The notes under the pieces: model-generated
What the model was told of the DNA's origin: nothing
Database searches by the model: none
Seen by the model: the letters and a program-made list of their open reading frames with translations, nothing else
In this document: positions 51,875 to 61,509 of the stretch, in pieces
How positions within the stretch are numbered: the first letter of the stretch is position 1
Layout: every line of letters starts with the position of its first letter
Origin: Thermoproteota archaeon
GTDB taxonomy: Archaea; Thermoproteota; Methanomethylicia; Methanomethylicales; Methanomethylicaceae
DNA length: 64,000 nt
Direction: 5' to 3'
NCBI GenBank assembly: GCA_016882195.1
Contig: VGLU01000001.1
Coordinates: 1 to 64,000 of the forward strand
Position numbers and translations under genes: made by a program

Positions 51875-51885
51875 GTTTAATTATT
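51875..51885 (+). promoter_or_regulatory. TATA box of copA
   Basis: GTTTAATTATT lies ~25 bp before ATG 51907, so the transcript is leaderless. No clear dyad was seen nearby. Confidence 0.5.
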
Positions 51886-51906
51886 CCGTCATATTTAGGG
51901 TCTCTC

Positions 51907-54249
51907 ATGCGAAGGAGGGCCACCGTCAGTATCGAGGGCATGCACTGCGCCACCTGTGCTACCACCATAGAGAAGTCCCTCAAGTCGGTGGAGGGCGTCG
52001 AAAGGGCAGACGTGAGCCTCGCCTCCAACAGCGCCGTCATAGAGTACGACCCTTCGAAGCTGGACTTCAAGGTCATAGCGAAGGCGGTGGAGGACGCCGG
52101 CTACAGGGTGGCAACCGAGAGGGCAGTAATTCAGGTGGACGACATAAGGTGCGCCTCCTGCATCAGCAAGATCGAGAAGGAGCTTCTAAAGCTGGACGGC
52201 GTGGTCTCGGCAAGCGCCAACCTGGCAACCAAGATGGTGGTCGTGGAGTACGACCCCAAAACCGTCGGCGTAGGCAGGCTGAAGGCGACCATAAAGGATC
52301 TTGGCTACACCCCGGTACTGAGGGAGGAGGCCGTAAAGGGGAAGCCCAAGTCCAGGTTCGACTTCGTCTTCAGCCTCGTTTTGTCGGTGCCAACGTTGCT
52401 GCTCAGCATGTTTGGAATGGGAATACCCAACATAGCACTCATACTCTTCCTCATGGCCACCCCGGTCCAGGCGGTGGGGGGCAGGAGCTTCTACATGGGC
52501 TCGTACAAGTCGCTCAGGCACGGATCGCCCGACATGAACGTTCTGATAGCGCTGGGGACGTCGGCGGCCTACCTCTACTCCTTGTTTAACACGTTCTTTG
52601 CCGTGGGCGACGTCTACTACGAGGTCGCCGCCCTGCTGATAACATTCGTTTTATTGGGCAGATACCTTGAGGACATCGCGAAGTCAAAGGCATCGGCGGC
52701 GATAAGGAAGCTCATGGAGCTCCAGCCGAAGGCCGCCACGGTGATAAGGGGCGAACAGGAGGTACAGATGCCGGTCGACGATATAGCGGTGGGGGACACG
52801 ATACTGGTCAAGCCCGGTGAGGTCGTACCCATAGACGGGAAAGTCGCCTCCGGGAGGAGTTCGGTGGACGAGTCCATGGTCACGGGCGAGAGCATACCTG
52901 TTGACAAGGCGGAGGGGGACGAGGCGATAGGCGGCACCGTCAACCAGAACGGGATGCTAAGGGTTGTCGCCACCAAGGTTGGAAAGGACACCTTCTTATC
53001 GCAGATCGTAAGGTTCGTGGAGGAGGCGCAGGCGAGGAAGGCGCCGATCCAGAGGTTTGCGGACAGGGTCGCCGCGCGCTTCGTTCCTACCATAATAATT
53101 ATCGCCGTGGTCACCTTCGCCGTCTGGATGCTACTTGGGAAGCCCTTCAACTTCTCCATGATAATGGCGGTATCGGTCCTCGTCATCGCCTGTCCCTGCG
53201 CCCTCGGGCTTGCCACTCCGACGGCGATAATGGTGGGGCTCGGAAAGGGCGCCGAACTCGGAATTCTTATCAAGGGAGGGGAGGTCCTCGAGAACGTTAG
53301 GAGGCTAACGACCGTCGTCTTCGACAAGACCGGCACGCTCACCATAGGGAAACCGAGGGTAGTGGACGTCGCGAACCTGAGCGGCATCGGGGAGGATGAG
53401 ATAATCAAGATCGCGGCGTCCCTCGAAAGGGGCTCGGAGCACCCGCTGGCGAGGGCAGTCCTCGAGAAGACTGAGGGCATGCAGCTTTACGAGCTGGAGG
53501 ACTTCGAGTCATTCCCAGGAGAGGGTGTGAGGGGGAAGGTCAAGGGCAAGACCGCACTCCTCGGGAACAGGAAAATCTTAAAGAGGTTCGACCTCAGCCT
53601 CGGCAGGTTCGAGGATAGGCTGCGCGTGATGGAGGAGGAGGGCAAGACCTCCTCGATCCTCTTCTACGGGGGCAAGGTCGCTGGAATAATTGGAATGACG
53701 GACACGCCCAAGCCCCACGCGGAGGATGCCATAAGGGAGTTGAAGAGGACTGGGCTCGAGGTGATCATGCTTACGGGCGACAACGAGAGGGTCGCCAAGG
53801 CGGTGTCCAAGACCCTCGGCATAGAGAGATTCATTGCTGGCGTCCCACCGAACGAGAAGGCCAACGAGATAGCCAGTCTGCAGTCGGAGGGGAAGGTGGT
53901 GGCCATGGTGGGGGACGGCATAAACGACGCGCCGGCACTTACTCAGGCGGACGTTGGGATCGCAATAGGCAGCGGTACGGAGATAGCCAAGGAGGCGGGA
54001 GGGATAATCCTCACGAAGGGAGACCTGACGGGGGTGGTATCCGCGATAGACCTCAGCAGGAAGACCGTGAGGAAGATCAGGGAGAACATGTTCTGGGCGC
54101 TGATCTACAACTCAGCGGGCATACCCATAGCCGCTGGGATCCTCTACCCAGCCCTCGTCCTGAGGCCGGAGATAGCCGCGCTGGCGATGGCGCTCAGCTC
54201 GGTCTCTGTTGTCTCTAACTCCCTGCTACTTAAGAGGTACAAACGGTAG
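51907..54249 (+). CDS. copA: Copper-type P1B ATPase
   Basis: Exports Cu+ (or a similar soft metal) from the cytosol. The 780-aa protein has two N-terminal heavy-metal domains (GMHCATC, Cys14/17; DIRCASC, Cys82/85), about eight membrane helices, the TGES actuator motif, the metal site ACPCALG (CPC), the phosphorylation DKTGT, SEHPLA and [10 protein letters not shown]. The terminal YNSAGIP and [12 protein letters not shown] fit the Cu+ class. A longer frame to 51751 is rejected because TATA spacing supports 51907. Confidence 0.95.
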   Translation: MRRRATVSIEGMHCATCATTIEKSLKSVEGVERADVSLASNSAVIEYDPSKLDFKVIAKAVEDAGYRVATERAVIQVDDIRCASCISKIEKELLKLDGVVSASANLATKMVVVEYDPKTVGVGRLKATIKDLGYTPVLREEAVKGKPKSRFDFVFSLVLSVPTLLLSMFGMGIPNIALILFLMATPVQAVGGRSFYMGSYKSLRHGSPDMNVLIALGTSAAYLYSLFNTFFAVGDVYYEVAALLITFVLLGRYLEDIAKSKASAAIRKLMELQPKAATVIRGEQEVQMPVDDIAVGDTILVKPGEVVPIDGKVASGRSSVDESMVTGESIPVDKAEGDEAIGGTVNQNGMLRVVATKVGKDTFLSQIVRFVEEAQARKAPIQRFADRVAARFVPTIIIIAVVTFAVWMLLGKPFNFSMIMAVSVLVIACPCALGLATPTAIMVGLGKGAELGILIKGGEVLENVRRLTTVVFDKTGTLTIGKPRVVDVANLSGIGEDEIIKIAASLERGSEHPLARAVLEKTEGMQLYELEDFESFPGEGVRGKVKGKTALLGNRKILKRFDLSLGRFEDRLRVMEEEGKTSSILFYGGKVAGIIGMTDTPKPHAEDAIRELKRTGLEVIMLTGDNERVAKAVSKTLGIERFIAGVPPNEKANEIASLQSEGKVVAMVGDGINDAPALTQADVGIAIGSGTEIAKEAGGIILTKGDLTGVVSAIDLSRKTVRKIRENMFWALIYNSAGIPIAAGILYPALVLRPEIAALAMALSSVSVVSNSLLLKRYKR

Positions 54250-54306
54250 CATTATGCTTCAAAAACTAGGAAAGATTTTTCAACACCTTTAAATTGAATA
54301 AGAGCG

Positions 54307-54651
54307 ATGCTTATGACCACCGTGTTCACCGTGGATTCAGGAAGATGTGGACATAAGACCCGGATCGTGGCGGAGCTTGGGCAGGGGGGCATGATAAAGC
54401 TCGATATCGCCTCCACATGCACCAACATCAAGAGATTCGGAGAGAGGTTCAAGGAGATCAGCATAAGGGACCTGGCGAAGCCAATTCTTGTGAACCCGGC
54501 TTATATTGCGGCGAGCGGCACGGTCGGTCCCGAGTGCATGGTTCCACCCGCTGTTATTAACACGAGCTGGACCGAGGCTGGGATGATAGCCAGAAGCCTG
54601 CTGAAGCAGTATCCCACGCAGGTCTTGAGATATGAGGGCGACCAGAGGTAG
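54307..54651 (+). CDS. Conserved archaeal Cys-rich protein of unknown function
   Basis: Protein of 114 aa. Conserved-looking Cys residues lie in SGRCGHKTRIVAE, ASTCTNIKRFGE and GPECMVPPAV. It resembles a small archaeal domain of unknown function (DUF6951-like), possibly metal binding. The ATG at 54313 is an alternative start. It lies 57 bp after copA and may be part of the metal region, but its role is unknown. Confidence 0.6.
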   Translation: MLMTTVFTVDSGRCGHKTRIVAELGQGGMIKLDIASTCTNIKRFGERFKEISIRDLAKPILVNPAYIAASGTVGPECMVPPAVINTSWTEAGMIARSLLKQYPTQVLRYEGDQR

Positions 54652-54654
54652 CGC

Positions 54655-55884
54655 CTAATCGGAACGGCATAGTCTCATAATTATCTCGGCATAGACCTTG
54701 GCTGCCTTCGACATATAGTCTATTCGAACATACTCATTTGGCGCGTGAGTAAGATTCTCCTCGCATGGTGAGAATCCTACGGTTGGAATCCCGAGGACGC
54801 CCATGGAATAGCCCCCGTCCGTTGCAAAATCCCATCGCTGTATTTTGGGAGGCTTAGAGAGAATTGCCTCTGCGGACTCTGCCACCATCCTGACCAATGG
54901 ATGGTGCGCATCGATCGCGTAGGCGGGCATGTACTTCTGCCCCTTGAATTTTACCCCTGTGTATGTCGTCTCCTCCTCCTCGCAGACCCTGACCTCTGCG
55001 TCTGCGTTGTTGGCTTTGAGACCTCCCCTGATCTTGGATGATATCGTCTCTAAGGTCTCGGTCGGCAGGAACCTGTAGTCCAGCCACATCCGGCAGTACT
55101 CGGGAACCACATTGTGTGCCCCTGGCGAGCAGGTGATATCGGTCAGCGCTAGAGAGCTCCTGCCTAACAGTGGGTGTGCCTCCTCGCTCTCCAGTTCCTT
55201 AGACGACCTCTCAACCGAGGAGATGACGGGAGCCGCCTTGTAGATGGCGTTCTCGCCCCTCCACGGTGCGCTTGCGTGGCAAGACCTTCCCTTAGTGGTG
55301 ATCTCAAGCTCGGTCCTTCCCCTGTGCCCAACCGCGACGTTGAGGCTCGTGGCCTCCCCTGATACAATGTAATCTGGTCGCGTCTCCTTTAACGTCGAGT
55401 CGAGGAGGATCCTCATTCCTATACTGTAGGTGAGCTCCTCCATTATCACCGCCGTGAACAGAACATCACTCCTGATTCCACCACATGCCTTAACCGCTTC
55501 CATAGCGAGGATCATAGGAGCCCAGGCGCCCTTCGTGTCGGCGGCCCCCCTACCGTAGATCTTGCCGTCTTCCACCGTGCCCTTGAATGGATCGTGCGTC
55601 CATAACTCCGGAGCACCAGCAGGGACGTGGTCTAGGTGCACGTTGAAGGCAAGCCTCCTCCCTCTGCTAGCACCACCCTTCCCCCTCAACACCCCTATTA
55701 CGTTTCCCACAGGATCGACCTGTACATCCAGCCCTGCTGTTTTTAGCTCCTCGGCAAGAACCTTTGCCACATCACCCTCAGATCCGCTCAGGCTGGGAGT
55801 CCTTATGAAGCGGACTGTGGATTTCACCAAGCGGTCCCTTTCAGAATCGATATGCTCGAAGACCTTCCCTCTGACGGACATCAT
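54655..55884 (-). CDS. M20-family metallopeptidase (ArgE/DapE/YgeY-like)
   Basis: Zinc peptidase or deacylase of 409 aa. The metal site holds HLDHVPAG, GRGAADTKG, MEELTY and the C-terminal LTHAPNEYV. CSPGAHNVVPEYCRMWLDYR and the dimerisation insert are typical of the YgeY and ArgE/DapE group. The substrate is unknown. The gene is convergent with the short Cys-rich gene with three bases between. Confidence 0.87.
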   Translation of the reverse strand: MMSVRGKVFEHIDSERDRLVKSTVRFIRTPSLSGSEGDVAKVLAEELKTAGLDVQVDPVGNVIGVLRGKGGASRGRRLAFNVHLDHVPAGAPELWTHDPFKGTVEDGKIYGRGAADTKGAWAPMILAMEAVKACGGIRSDVLFTAVIMEELTYSIGMRILLDSTLKETRPDYIVSGEATSLNVAVGHRGRTELEITTKGRSCHASAPWRGENAIYKAAPVISSVERSSKELESEEAHPLLGRSSLALTDITCSPGAHNVVPEYCRMWLDYRFLPTETLETISSKIRGGLKANNADAEVRVCEEEETTYTGVKFKGQKYMPAYAIDAHHPLVRMVAESAEAILSKPPKIQRWDFATDGGYSMGVLGIPTVGFSPCEENLTHAPNEYVRIDYMSKAAKVYAEIIMRLCRSD

Positions 55885-55901
55885 GCCACTCCCTCAGAAG
55901 A

Positions 55902-57278
55902 TTATATTTTGTCGACTCTTTGCTTATACCTCTGCCACCGGTAGTAGGCCGCCAGAGCGGACACAGCCCTCTCAGGTATGGGGTATGTCGGCACGGAACG
56001 CTCGTCTAGCTTCCGCATTGCCTCCTCACACTGCGGACCCCCGACGAAGCTGGTGACAACGGTCTTGTCGCAGGGCTGGGACTCGCAGACATCAGCAATG
56101 GACTTGGCTATGGCAACCGGGTCGGTTATGGCGGTCTGGCAGTAAAGGACTATTATGGAGCCGATCCTCTGGTCCTTCATGGCAAGCCCCACCGACCCGA
56201 AGTAGCTGTCCTCGTAGGCCTGCCCCGTGAGGTCAACGGGGTTCCTGGAGTTCCCGAAGACGGGCATGAAGTTCTTGAACCCTGCCTGGAGATCGTCAGG
56301 TAGAGGCCATATGGTGATGCCGGACTCCTCGCACGCGTCGGTGGTCATTACCCCGACACCGCCTCCGTTCGTGATTATCAGGCAGTTCTCGTTGGACGGT
56401 GGGGGTTGCATCGTCATGAGCTTGGCCCAGTCGAAGGCCTGCACGAAGTCGAAGGCCCTCAATGCCCCGCTTTGCTTGAAGGCAGCCTCATAAATTTGAT
56501 CTGAGCCGGCGAGCGATCCTGTATGGGAGGCGGCAGCAGATGCGCCCTTCTCTGTTCTTCCGGACTTTAGAACCACGACCGGCTTCTTGATGGTTATCCT
56601 TTTGAGTGAGTCTATTAGGCGCCTCCCGTCCTTCGCGCCCTCAATGTACATCAAAACAGCCTTTGTCCTATCGTCGTCCTCAAAGTAGTCCAGCATGTCC
56701 GCCTCCTCGATGTCCGCCTTGTTCCCCATGCTGACGACGGCGGAGACGCCTATGTGATACAGGTTGGTCCAGCCCATCATGGCTACTCCGAGGGCGCCGC
56801 TCTGAGTGACGAAGGCTATGCTCCCCGGGAAGACGCGGGAGAGCCCGAAGGTAGCATTCATCCTCGACGGTGCGTAGTAGAGCCCGAATACGTTTGGACC
56901 GAGCATCCGCATACCGTACTTCCTAGCGGCAGAGAGGACCCTATCCTCCAGATCGGTGTTGCCCACCTCTTTAAAGCCCGAGCTTATTACTATTAGCGAC
57001 CTTACGCCCTTCTGCCCGCACTCCTCTACGACATCAGGGACGTAGACCGCAGGCACCGCTATAACGGCGAGGTCCACCTCCCCCGGTATGAGCCTCACGG
57101 AGGTGTAGGACCTCAGTCCCATGACATCCGCGCCCTCTGGATTTACGGGGTAGAGCCCCCCCTCGTAGCCGCCTGCGAGGATGTTGCTGACGAGCTCGTA
57201 CCCGATCTTCTTTGGGTTCTTAGAGGCGCCTATCACGGCAACGCTCTTCGGGCAGAACATCTTGTCGAGCTCGCTCAT
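55902..57278 (-). CDS. ADP-forming acyl-CoA synthetase alpha subunit
   Basis: CoA-binding and ligase part of an ADP-forming acetate or acyl-CoA synthetase, used by archaea to make ATP from acyl-CoA. From ATG 57278 it is 458 aa; the longer frame adds 16 less likely residues. The CoA-binding VAVIGASKNPKKIGYE lies at the N-terminus, the phospho-His site is ASHTGSLAGSDQIYEAAFKQ, and TNGGGVGVM follows. The beta subunit is not in the window. It is 17 bp upstream of the M20 peptidase gene. Confidence 0.9.
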   Translation of the reverse strand: MSELDKMFCPKSVAVIGASKNPKKIGYELVSNILAGGYEGGLYPVNPEGADVMGLRSYTSVRLIPGEVDLAVIAVPAVYVPDVVEECGQKGVRSLIVISSGFKEVGNTDLEDRVLSAARKYGMRMLGPNVFGLYYAPSRMNATFGLSRVFPGSIAFVTQSGALGVAMMGWTNLYHIGVSAVVSMGNKADIEEADMLDYFEDDDRTKAVLMYIEGAKDGRRLIDSLKRITIKKPVVVLKSGRTEKGASAAASHTGSLAGSDQIYEAAFKQSGALRAFDFVQAFDWAKLMTMQPPPSNENCLIITNGGGVGVMTTDACEESGITIWPLPDDLQAGFKNFMPVFGNSRNPVDLTGQAYEDSYFGSVGLAMKDQRIGSIIVLYCQTAITDPVAIAKSIADVCESQPCDKTVVTSFVGGPQCEEAMRKLDERSVPTYPIPERAVSALAAYYRWQRYKQRVDKI

Positions 57279-57394
57279 GGTGAAACATCTCCCTTTGGGG
57301 GCGATTGTGATATTTAACAGATACACTTAGCGAGACATTATAATATATTACTGTGGTGTGCGATTAACGAGCGGTGGAGGAGGGAGGTAATCTG

Positions 57395-58396
57395 ATGGCC
57401 GAGCTCTTCGAGATCCCTGACGGTACTCCACTCATGGGTGCCGTGACCTTCGGCTTGATTGACAGGGGGACCAACGTGATACAGGTCAGACCGTCCACGT
57501 CATGCCCGCTCAACTGCATCTTCTGCTCCACCGATGCCGGACCCTATAGCCAGAGAAGGAGGGCGGAGTACGTTGTGAGGCTGGATCATATGATGGAATG
57601 GTTCAGGGAGCTTGTCAAGGTAAAGGGGAGCGGTGTGGAGGCGCATATAGATACAGTGGGCGACCCCTTCACCTATCCCCAGCTCGTGGAGCTTGTACAG
57701 GAGATAAAAAAGTTGGAAGAGGTAAGGATCGTCTCAATGCAGACCCACGGGCATCTAATGAACGAAAGGATCCTCGGCGAGTTGGCTGAGGCGGGGCTAT
57801 CGCGGATCAATCTGTCGGTTGATGCCCTCGATCCGTGGCTGGCGAAAAGGCTCGCGGGGACGGAGGGGTACGACGTCGAGAGGGTGGTGGCGAATGCCAG
57901 GTATGCCCTCGAGAATACCTCTGTAGACGTTTTGTTGGCACCGGTTTGGGTCCACCCGCTGAACGACTCGGAGCTGGAGGGACTGATTGCCTTGGCGAAG
58001 GATATGGACGCTGGGAGGAGGAGCCCCCCGCTCGGGATCCAGAAGTGCGAGTACCACAGGTTCGGCAGGAGGACGAAGGAGATGAGGCATGTATCCTGGT
58101 ACACCTTCTATGGGAAGATGAGGGAGCTTGAGAAGAAGACAGGGATGAAGCTGGTGATCAGGGCATCGGACTTTGGCATAAGGCCTGCGAGGACGGTGGA
58201 GGCGCCGTTTAGGGTTGGGGAGAGGCTGATGGTGAGGATCGTGGGACCGGGCTGGCTCAACGGCGAGAGCCTTGCAACGACGAGGGACTTGAGGTGGGCA
58301 GTTACCGTTGTGGGGGAAGAGCTGCCAGCCGGTGAGGAGGTTAGGGTTCGCCTTCTGAGGACAAAGGACAGCATACTAGTGGGCAGGCCTTCCTGA
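57395..58396 (+). CDS. Archaeal radical SAM protein with TRAM-like end
   Basis: Radical SAM enzyme of 333 aa. The cluster ligands lie in RPSTSCPLNCIFC (Cys-x3-Cys-x2-Cys); VEAHIDTVGDPFTYPQ and INLSVDALDPWLA are typical of the archaeal COG2100 group. The C-terminal ~60 residues look like a TRAM beta domain that can bind RNA. ATG 57395 has a strong GGAGGGAGGT site; GTG 57374 is the longer choice. The target is unknown. Confidence 0.85.
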   Translation: MAELFEIPDGTPLMGAVTFGLIDRGTNVIQVRPSTSCPLNCIFCSTDAGPYSQRRRAEYVVRLDHMMEWFRELVKVKGSGVEAHIDTVGDPFTYPQLVELVQEIKKLEEVRIVSMQTHGHLMNERILGELAEAGLSRINLSVDALDPWLAKRLAGTEGYDVERVVANARYALENTSVDVLLAPVWVHPLNDSELEGLIALAKDMDAGRRSPPLGIQKCEYHRFGRRTKEMRHVSWYTFYGKMRELEKKTGMKLVIRASDFGIRPARTVEAPFRVGERLMVRIVGPGWLNGESLATTRDLRWAVTVVGEELPAGEEVRVRLLRTKDSILVGRPS

Positions 58397-58446
58397 TAGG
58401 AATGCCCTGAAAAGATATATTTAGACAATATGGTAGAGAGGAAAAT

Positions 58447-58815
58447 ATGCCAAGAGTAATCCATTTTGAGATATGTGTGGATGATCCGGATAGGGCGATA
58501 AAGTTCTACGAAAAAGTGTTTGGCTGGAAGATCGGCAAATGGGGCGGTCCACTAGACTACTGGTTGATCGAGGCTGGTAAAGGCGAGGAGCCGGGCATAG
58601 ACGGCGCGCTTATGAAGCGCATGGACCCTCGCGCCACCACCATCAACACAATCAGCGTGCCCTCGGTGGGCGAGTTCATCAAAAAGATTGAGAAAGCCGG
58701 AGGCAAGAGGATAACCAAAAAAGAAGCCATCCCAGGCGTCGGATACTTCGCCTACTGCCAAGACACGGAAGGAAACACCTTCGGGATTATGGAAAGCGAC
58801 AAGTTAGCCAAATGA
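58447..58815 (+). CDS. VOC-family protein
   Basis: Glyoxalase/vicinal oxygen chelate fold protein of 122 aa. IHFEICVDDPDRAIKFYEKV opens the first beta-alpha unit, and VGYFAYCQDTEGNTFGIM closes the second. Members include glyoxalases, antibiotic-binding proteins and lyases; the substrate is unknown. It follows the radical SAM gene by 50 bp on the same strand. Confidence 0.88.
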   Translation: MPRVIHFEICVDDPDRAIKFYEKVFGWKIGKWGGPLDYWLIEAGKGEEPGIDGALMKRMDPRATTINTISVPSVGEFIKKIEKAGGKRITKKEAIPGVGYFAYCQDTEGNTFGIMESDKLAK

Positions 58816-58935
58816 GCCGCGGTATCCATTAGCGTGAGGCAACCCCTCGGGTAGGGTAGCTGTAGTAATTCCGGTCACCCACTTCAAAGTATTAATGCCC
58901 AGCCAAGAACAAAACGGCATCATTATTAATAGGAA

Positions 58936-59835
58936 ATGGCTTTTTTTGACGCTGTGGTTCGGATGGATCTCAAGATGGAGTCGAGGAGGAGCGCGGTGGC
59001 AGGTCTGCTTCTCTCGACGTTGTTCTGGGGGGCATCCTTCCCCATCATAAAGGCGGCGCTGGGGGAGATAGACCCGTTCTTCTTCATCTCCATCAGGTTC
59101 GTCCTGGCTGCCCTTATCGTCGTCGGCTTTCTAGTAGCGTTCAGGAAGTCCATCGTCAGGCTACTCAATAACAGGATACTGTGGATAGTGGGGATAACGA
59201 ACGCCGCCGGGTTCGTCATGGAGTTCTACGGTCTAACTATGACGACGGCCTCCAAGGCCTCGTTGCTCGTGAACGTCAATGTCGTATTCATGGCAATATT
59301 CAGCTACCTCCTGCTGAAGGAGAGGATAAACGGCAGGGCTAAAGTAGGCATACTCGTAGGACTCATGGGCGTCTTTCTAACCACCACAGGCGGAGACTTA
59401 ACGGTCCTGTGGAGCGGTTCCGCGGTTGGCGACCTGATAATATTCCTTGGCGGGATAATCTGGGCATACTCAAACATCTACAACAAGAGGGCGGTGACCG
59501 AACTCTCCCTATCGCCCATGGACGTCACCGAGTCCATGACCCTGACGAGCGCCATCGTGCTGGTACCTATCCTGCTCGTATCGCCCATGAGTTTTCAGGT
59601 TACGCCCTTCTCGGTTTCAGCCCTCCTGTACGTGACGGTGATTTGCACCATCTTCGGATTCTTCCTCTTCTACAAGGCGCTCAAGACGCTCACAGTGGTA
59701 AACACTGGAATCGTGATGCTCTTCGAGATAGTCGTTGCCATAGTTACCGCGAGCATATTTCTGGGAGAGACCATACCTCCTCTTGGCGCCGTTGGTGGAG
59801 TTCTCATAGGGATAGGCATAGTGCTGGTTTCATAA
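58936..59835 (+). CDS. EamA-family transporter
   Basis: Ten-helix drug/metabolite transporter of 299 aa with two EamA repeats. Typical segments are STLFWGASFPIIKAALG, TNAAGFVMEFYGLTMTTASK, GIIWAYSNIYNKRAVTE and the last GETIPPLGAVGGVLIGIGIV. Met residues at 11 or 15 are alternative starts. It may export amino acids or related compounds. The 120 bp before it contains no gene. Confidence 0.88.
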   Translation: MAFFDAVVRMDLKMESRRSAVAGLLLSTLFWGASFPIIKAALGEIDPFFFISIRFVLAALIVVGFLVAFRKSIVRLLNNRILWIVGITNAAGFVMEFYGLTMTTASKASLLVNVNVVFMAIFSYLLLKERINGRAKVGILVGLMGVFLTTTGGDLTVLWSGSAVGDLIIFLGGIIWAYSNIYNKRAVTELSLSPMDVTESMTLTSAIVLVPILLVSPMSFQVTPFSVSALLYVTVICTIFGFFLFYKALKTLTVVNTGIVMLFEIVVAIVTASIFLGETIPPLGAVGGVLIGIGIVLVS

Positions 59836-59879
59836 AGGCTGGAATCAGTCCATTTAGAATAAGGGAGATCACTTGCCTT

Positions 59880-60197
59880 TTATTCCCTTCTCACGACCAC
59901 TAACGTGCAACGAGTGGCAATGCCCGCAATCACGCCCAGCGCAGCCAGCCACGGGAGCAGTAACGTCCCTACGACCGCCACGGTCGCCGGTAGCTCGAGC
60001 AGGACCTTGCCGGCCTCGTCCTTCACGATGATCCTCGTGACGTTCCCCTCGTGTATCAGCTCCTCAACCTTCTTTATGAGGTCGTCAGCCGCGACGGAGA
60101 ACTCCTCGGTCACGGTCTTGCCGAGCTTGGCTCCGCAGGAGTGGCAGTACAGCGCGTCCGCGGCAACGCTGGTTCCGCACTTCGGGCAGTAAGGCAT
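59880..60197 (-). CDS. Zinc-ribbon DUF4342 membrane protein
   Basis: Protein of 105 aa with an N-terminal zinc ribbon (YCPKCGTSVAADALYCHSCG) and a DUF4342 domain (EFSVAADDLIKKVEELIHEG, then RIIVKDEAGKVLLELP) that ends in a hydrophobic helix pair. The family is a small membrane protein of unknown role. It is the gene immediately upstream of the EamA end, convergent. Confidence 0.85.
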   Translation of the reverse strand: MPYCPKCGTSVAADALYCHSCGAKLGKTVTEEFSVAADDLIKKVEELIHEGNVTRIIVKDEAGKVLLELPATVAVVGTLLLPWLAALGVIAGIATRCTLVVVRRE

Positions 60198-60255
60198 TAT
60201 TATGCACCTCTGACACGATCTGAAAAAACCGCTTATAAGGTTTTATTCAGCAGCA

Positions 60256-60648
60256 TCAGTCCACAGCCATCACGGAGAACTTGAGCTGCTTGACGTGCCG
60301 GTTCGCCTTTAAGCCATCGATCAAGTCCTTGAGGCGCTTGGACGAACCCTTGACGACCATGACCTCAAGGCAACTCCTCTCGGTGAGGTGGGAGTGCAGG
60401 TACTGAGTGACGATGTCGCCGAACTCGTGCTGTAGCTGCAGATCCTCGTTCTTGCCCGTCTTCTCGTGAAGCACGGTAATTGTGGCGATGATGTCGCCCT
60501 TTAGCCTCTCAAGCTCCCTGTACTCCATAATGTACTTGTGCACTGCCTGCCGCACCACCTCGGACCGGCTTGCATACCGCTCTCCGCCCAGAATGGTGTC
60601 CAGCTCGCGCAGCAGTTCATCCGGTATAGATAGGCTCACCACGACCAT
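60256..60648 (-). CDS. nikR: Nickel-responsive regulator NikR
   Basis: Nickel-binding repressor of 130 aa. The N-terminal ribbon-helix-helix (VVVSLSIPDELLRELDTIL) binds DNA. The ACT-like domain carries the nickel ligands His74, His85, His87 and Cys93 (QHEFGD and YLHSHLTERSC), matching E. coli His76, His87, His89 and Cys95 with a constant shift of two. It is the last gene of the nickel operon, with its ATG directly after the cbiO stop. Confidence 0.95.
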   Translation of the reverse strand: MVVVSLSIPDELLRELDTILGGERYASRSEVVRQAVHKYIMEYRELERLKGDIIATITVLHEKTGKNEDLQLQHEFGDIVTQYLHSHLTERSCLEVMVVKGSSKRLKDLIDGLKANRHVKQLKFSVMAVD

Positions 60649-61509
60649 CTAGATCACCTTTGCTGATTTTTCGTTATTCGCCCTGCCCTCTATCAGGGAG
60701 AGGAGATCCTGCCGCATAAGTGGTCTGCTCCCGTCGCCGAGCACCCCGTCCTTCACCAGCATTTTGTACATCCCCACCACCTCGGGGGGCTTCAGCCCCG
60801 CCTCTTGGAGTAGCCCTTCATCGTAGAAGAGATCCCTTGGCGTGCCCTCAGCCAGCACAACACCCTTCTTGAGGATGTAGACCCTGTCAGATATCCTAGA
60901 GGCGAGATCCATGTCATGGGTGGAGATTACAACGCTCAGCCCAAGCTCGTCCCTTAGCTTAAGAAGAAGTTTCTCGACCTTCTCGGCGTTGACCGGGTCC
61001 AAATCCGATGTTGGCTCGTCCACCGCGACGATCTTGGGCTTCATGGCGATCACGCCGGCTATGGCAACCAGCCTCTTCTCGCCGCCGCTCAGGTAGTGGG
61101 GGATCTTGGTCTTCTCCGCGAAGCCCACCAAGTCGAGGGCCCACTCAGCCGCCTTCTTAGCCTCGGCGGGAGGCATTCCGGTATTTATCGGTCCGAACAT
61201 GACATCATCCATAACAGTGGGGGCGAAGAGCTGGCTGTCGGCGTCCTGGAAGACAAGACCAACAGACCTCCTGAGCTTCTCCGGGTTCTTCTTGTCAATG
61301 CGCTCGCCTTCCAACATAATTTCTCCTTCAGACGGGATCAGTATGCCGTTCAGGTGCTCCAGCAAGGTGGACTTGCCAGAACCGTTTGGACCACATACGC
61401 CCACTATCTCCTTCGGGAATACCTTGAAACAGAGGTCGTGTATGCCCACCGTGCCGTCGGAGTAGGTGTGGGAGAGGCAGTCTAGGTGCAATAAAGGTTC
61501 GGAACTCAT
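60649..61509 (-). CDS. cbiO: Nickel/cobalt ECF transporter ATPase
   Basis: Energy-coupling ATPase of about 286 aa. Walker A is GPNGSGKST (residues 40-48), the signature is LSGGEKRLVAIAG, and Walker B is IVAVDEPTSDLDP. The ATG at 61509 overlaps the cbiQ stop (ATGA). The longer frame to 61575 adds 22 Cys-rich residues that lie inside cbiQ and is rejected. It powers CbiM/CbiQ, importing Ni2+ or Co2+. Confidence 0.92.
   Translation of the reverse strand: MSSEPLLHLDCLSHTYSDGTVGIHDLCFKVFPKEIVGVCGPNGSGKSTLLEHLNGILIPSEGEIMLEGERIDKKNPEKLRRSVGLVFQDADSQLFAPTVMDDVMFGPINTGMPPAEAKKAAEWALDLVGFAEKTKIPHYLSGGEKRLVAIAGVIAMKPKIVAVDEPTSDLDPVNAEKVEKLLLKLRDELGLSVVISTHDMDLASRISDRVYILKKGVVLAEGTPRDLFYDEGLLQEAGLKPPEVVGMYKMLVKDGVLGDGSRPLMRQDLLSLIEGRANNEKSAKVI

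Noticed and set aside
51751..51906. Longer start for copA
   Set aside because: The extension overlaps the divergent polyferredoxin gene and lies upstream of the TATA box.
58816..58935. Possible RNA gene between the VOC and EamA genes
   Set aside because: Only a weak imperfect inverted pattern around CCCCTCGGGTAGGG was seen, with no tRNA or known RNA features.
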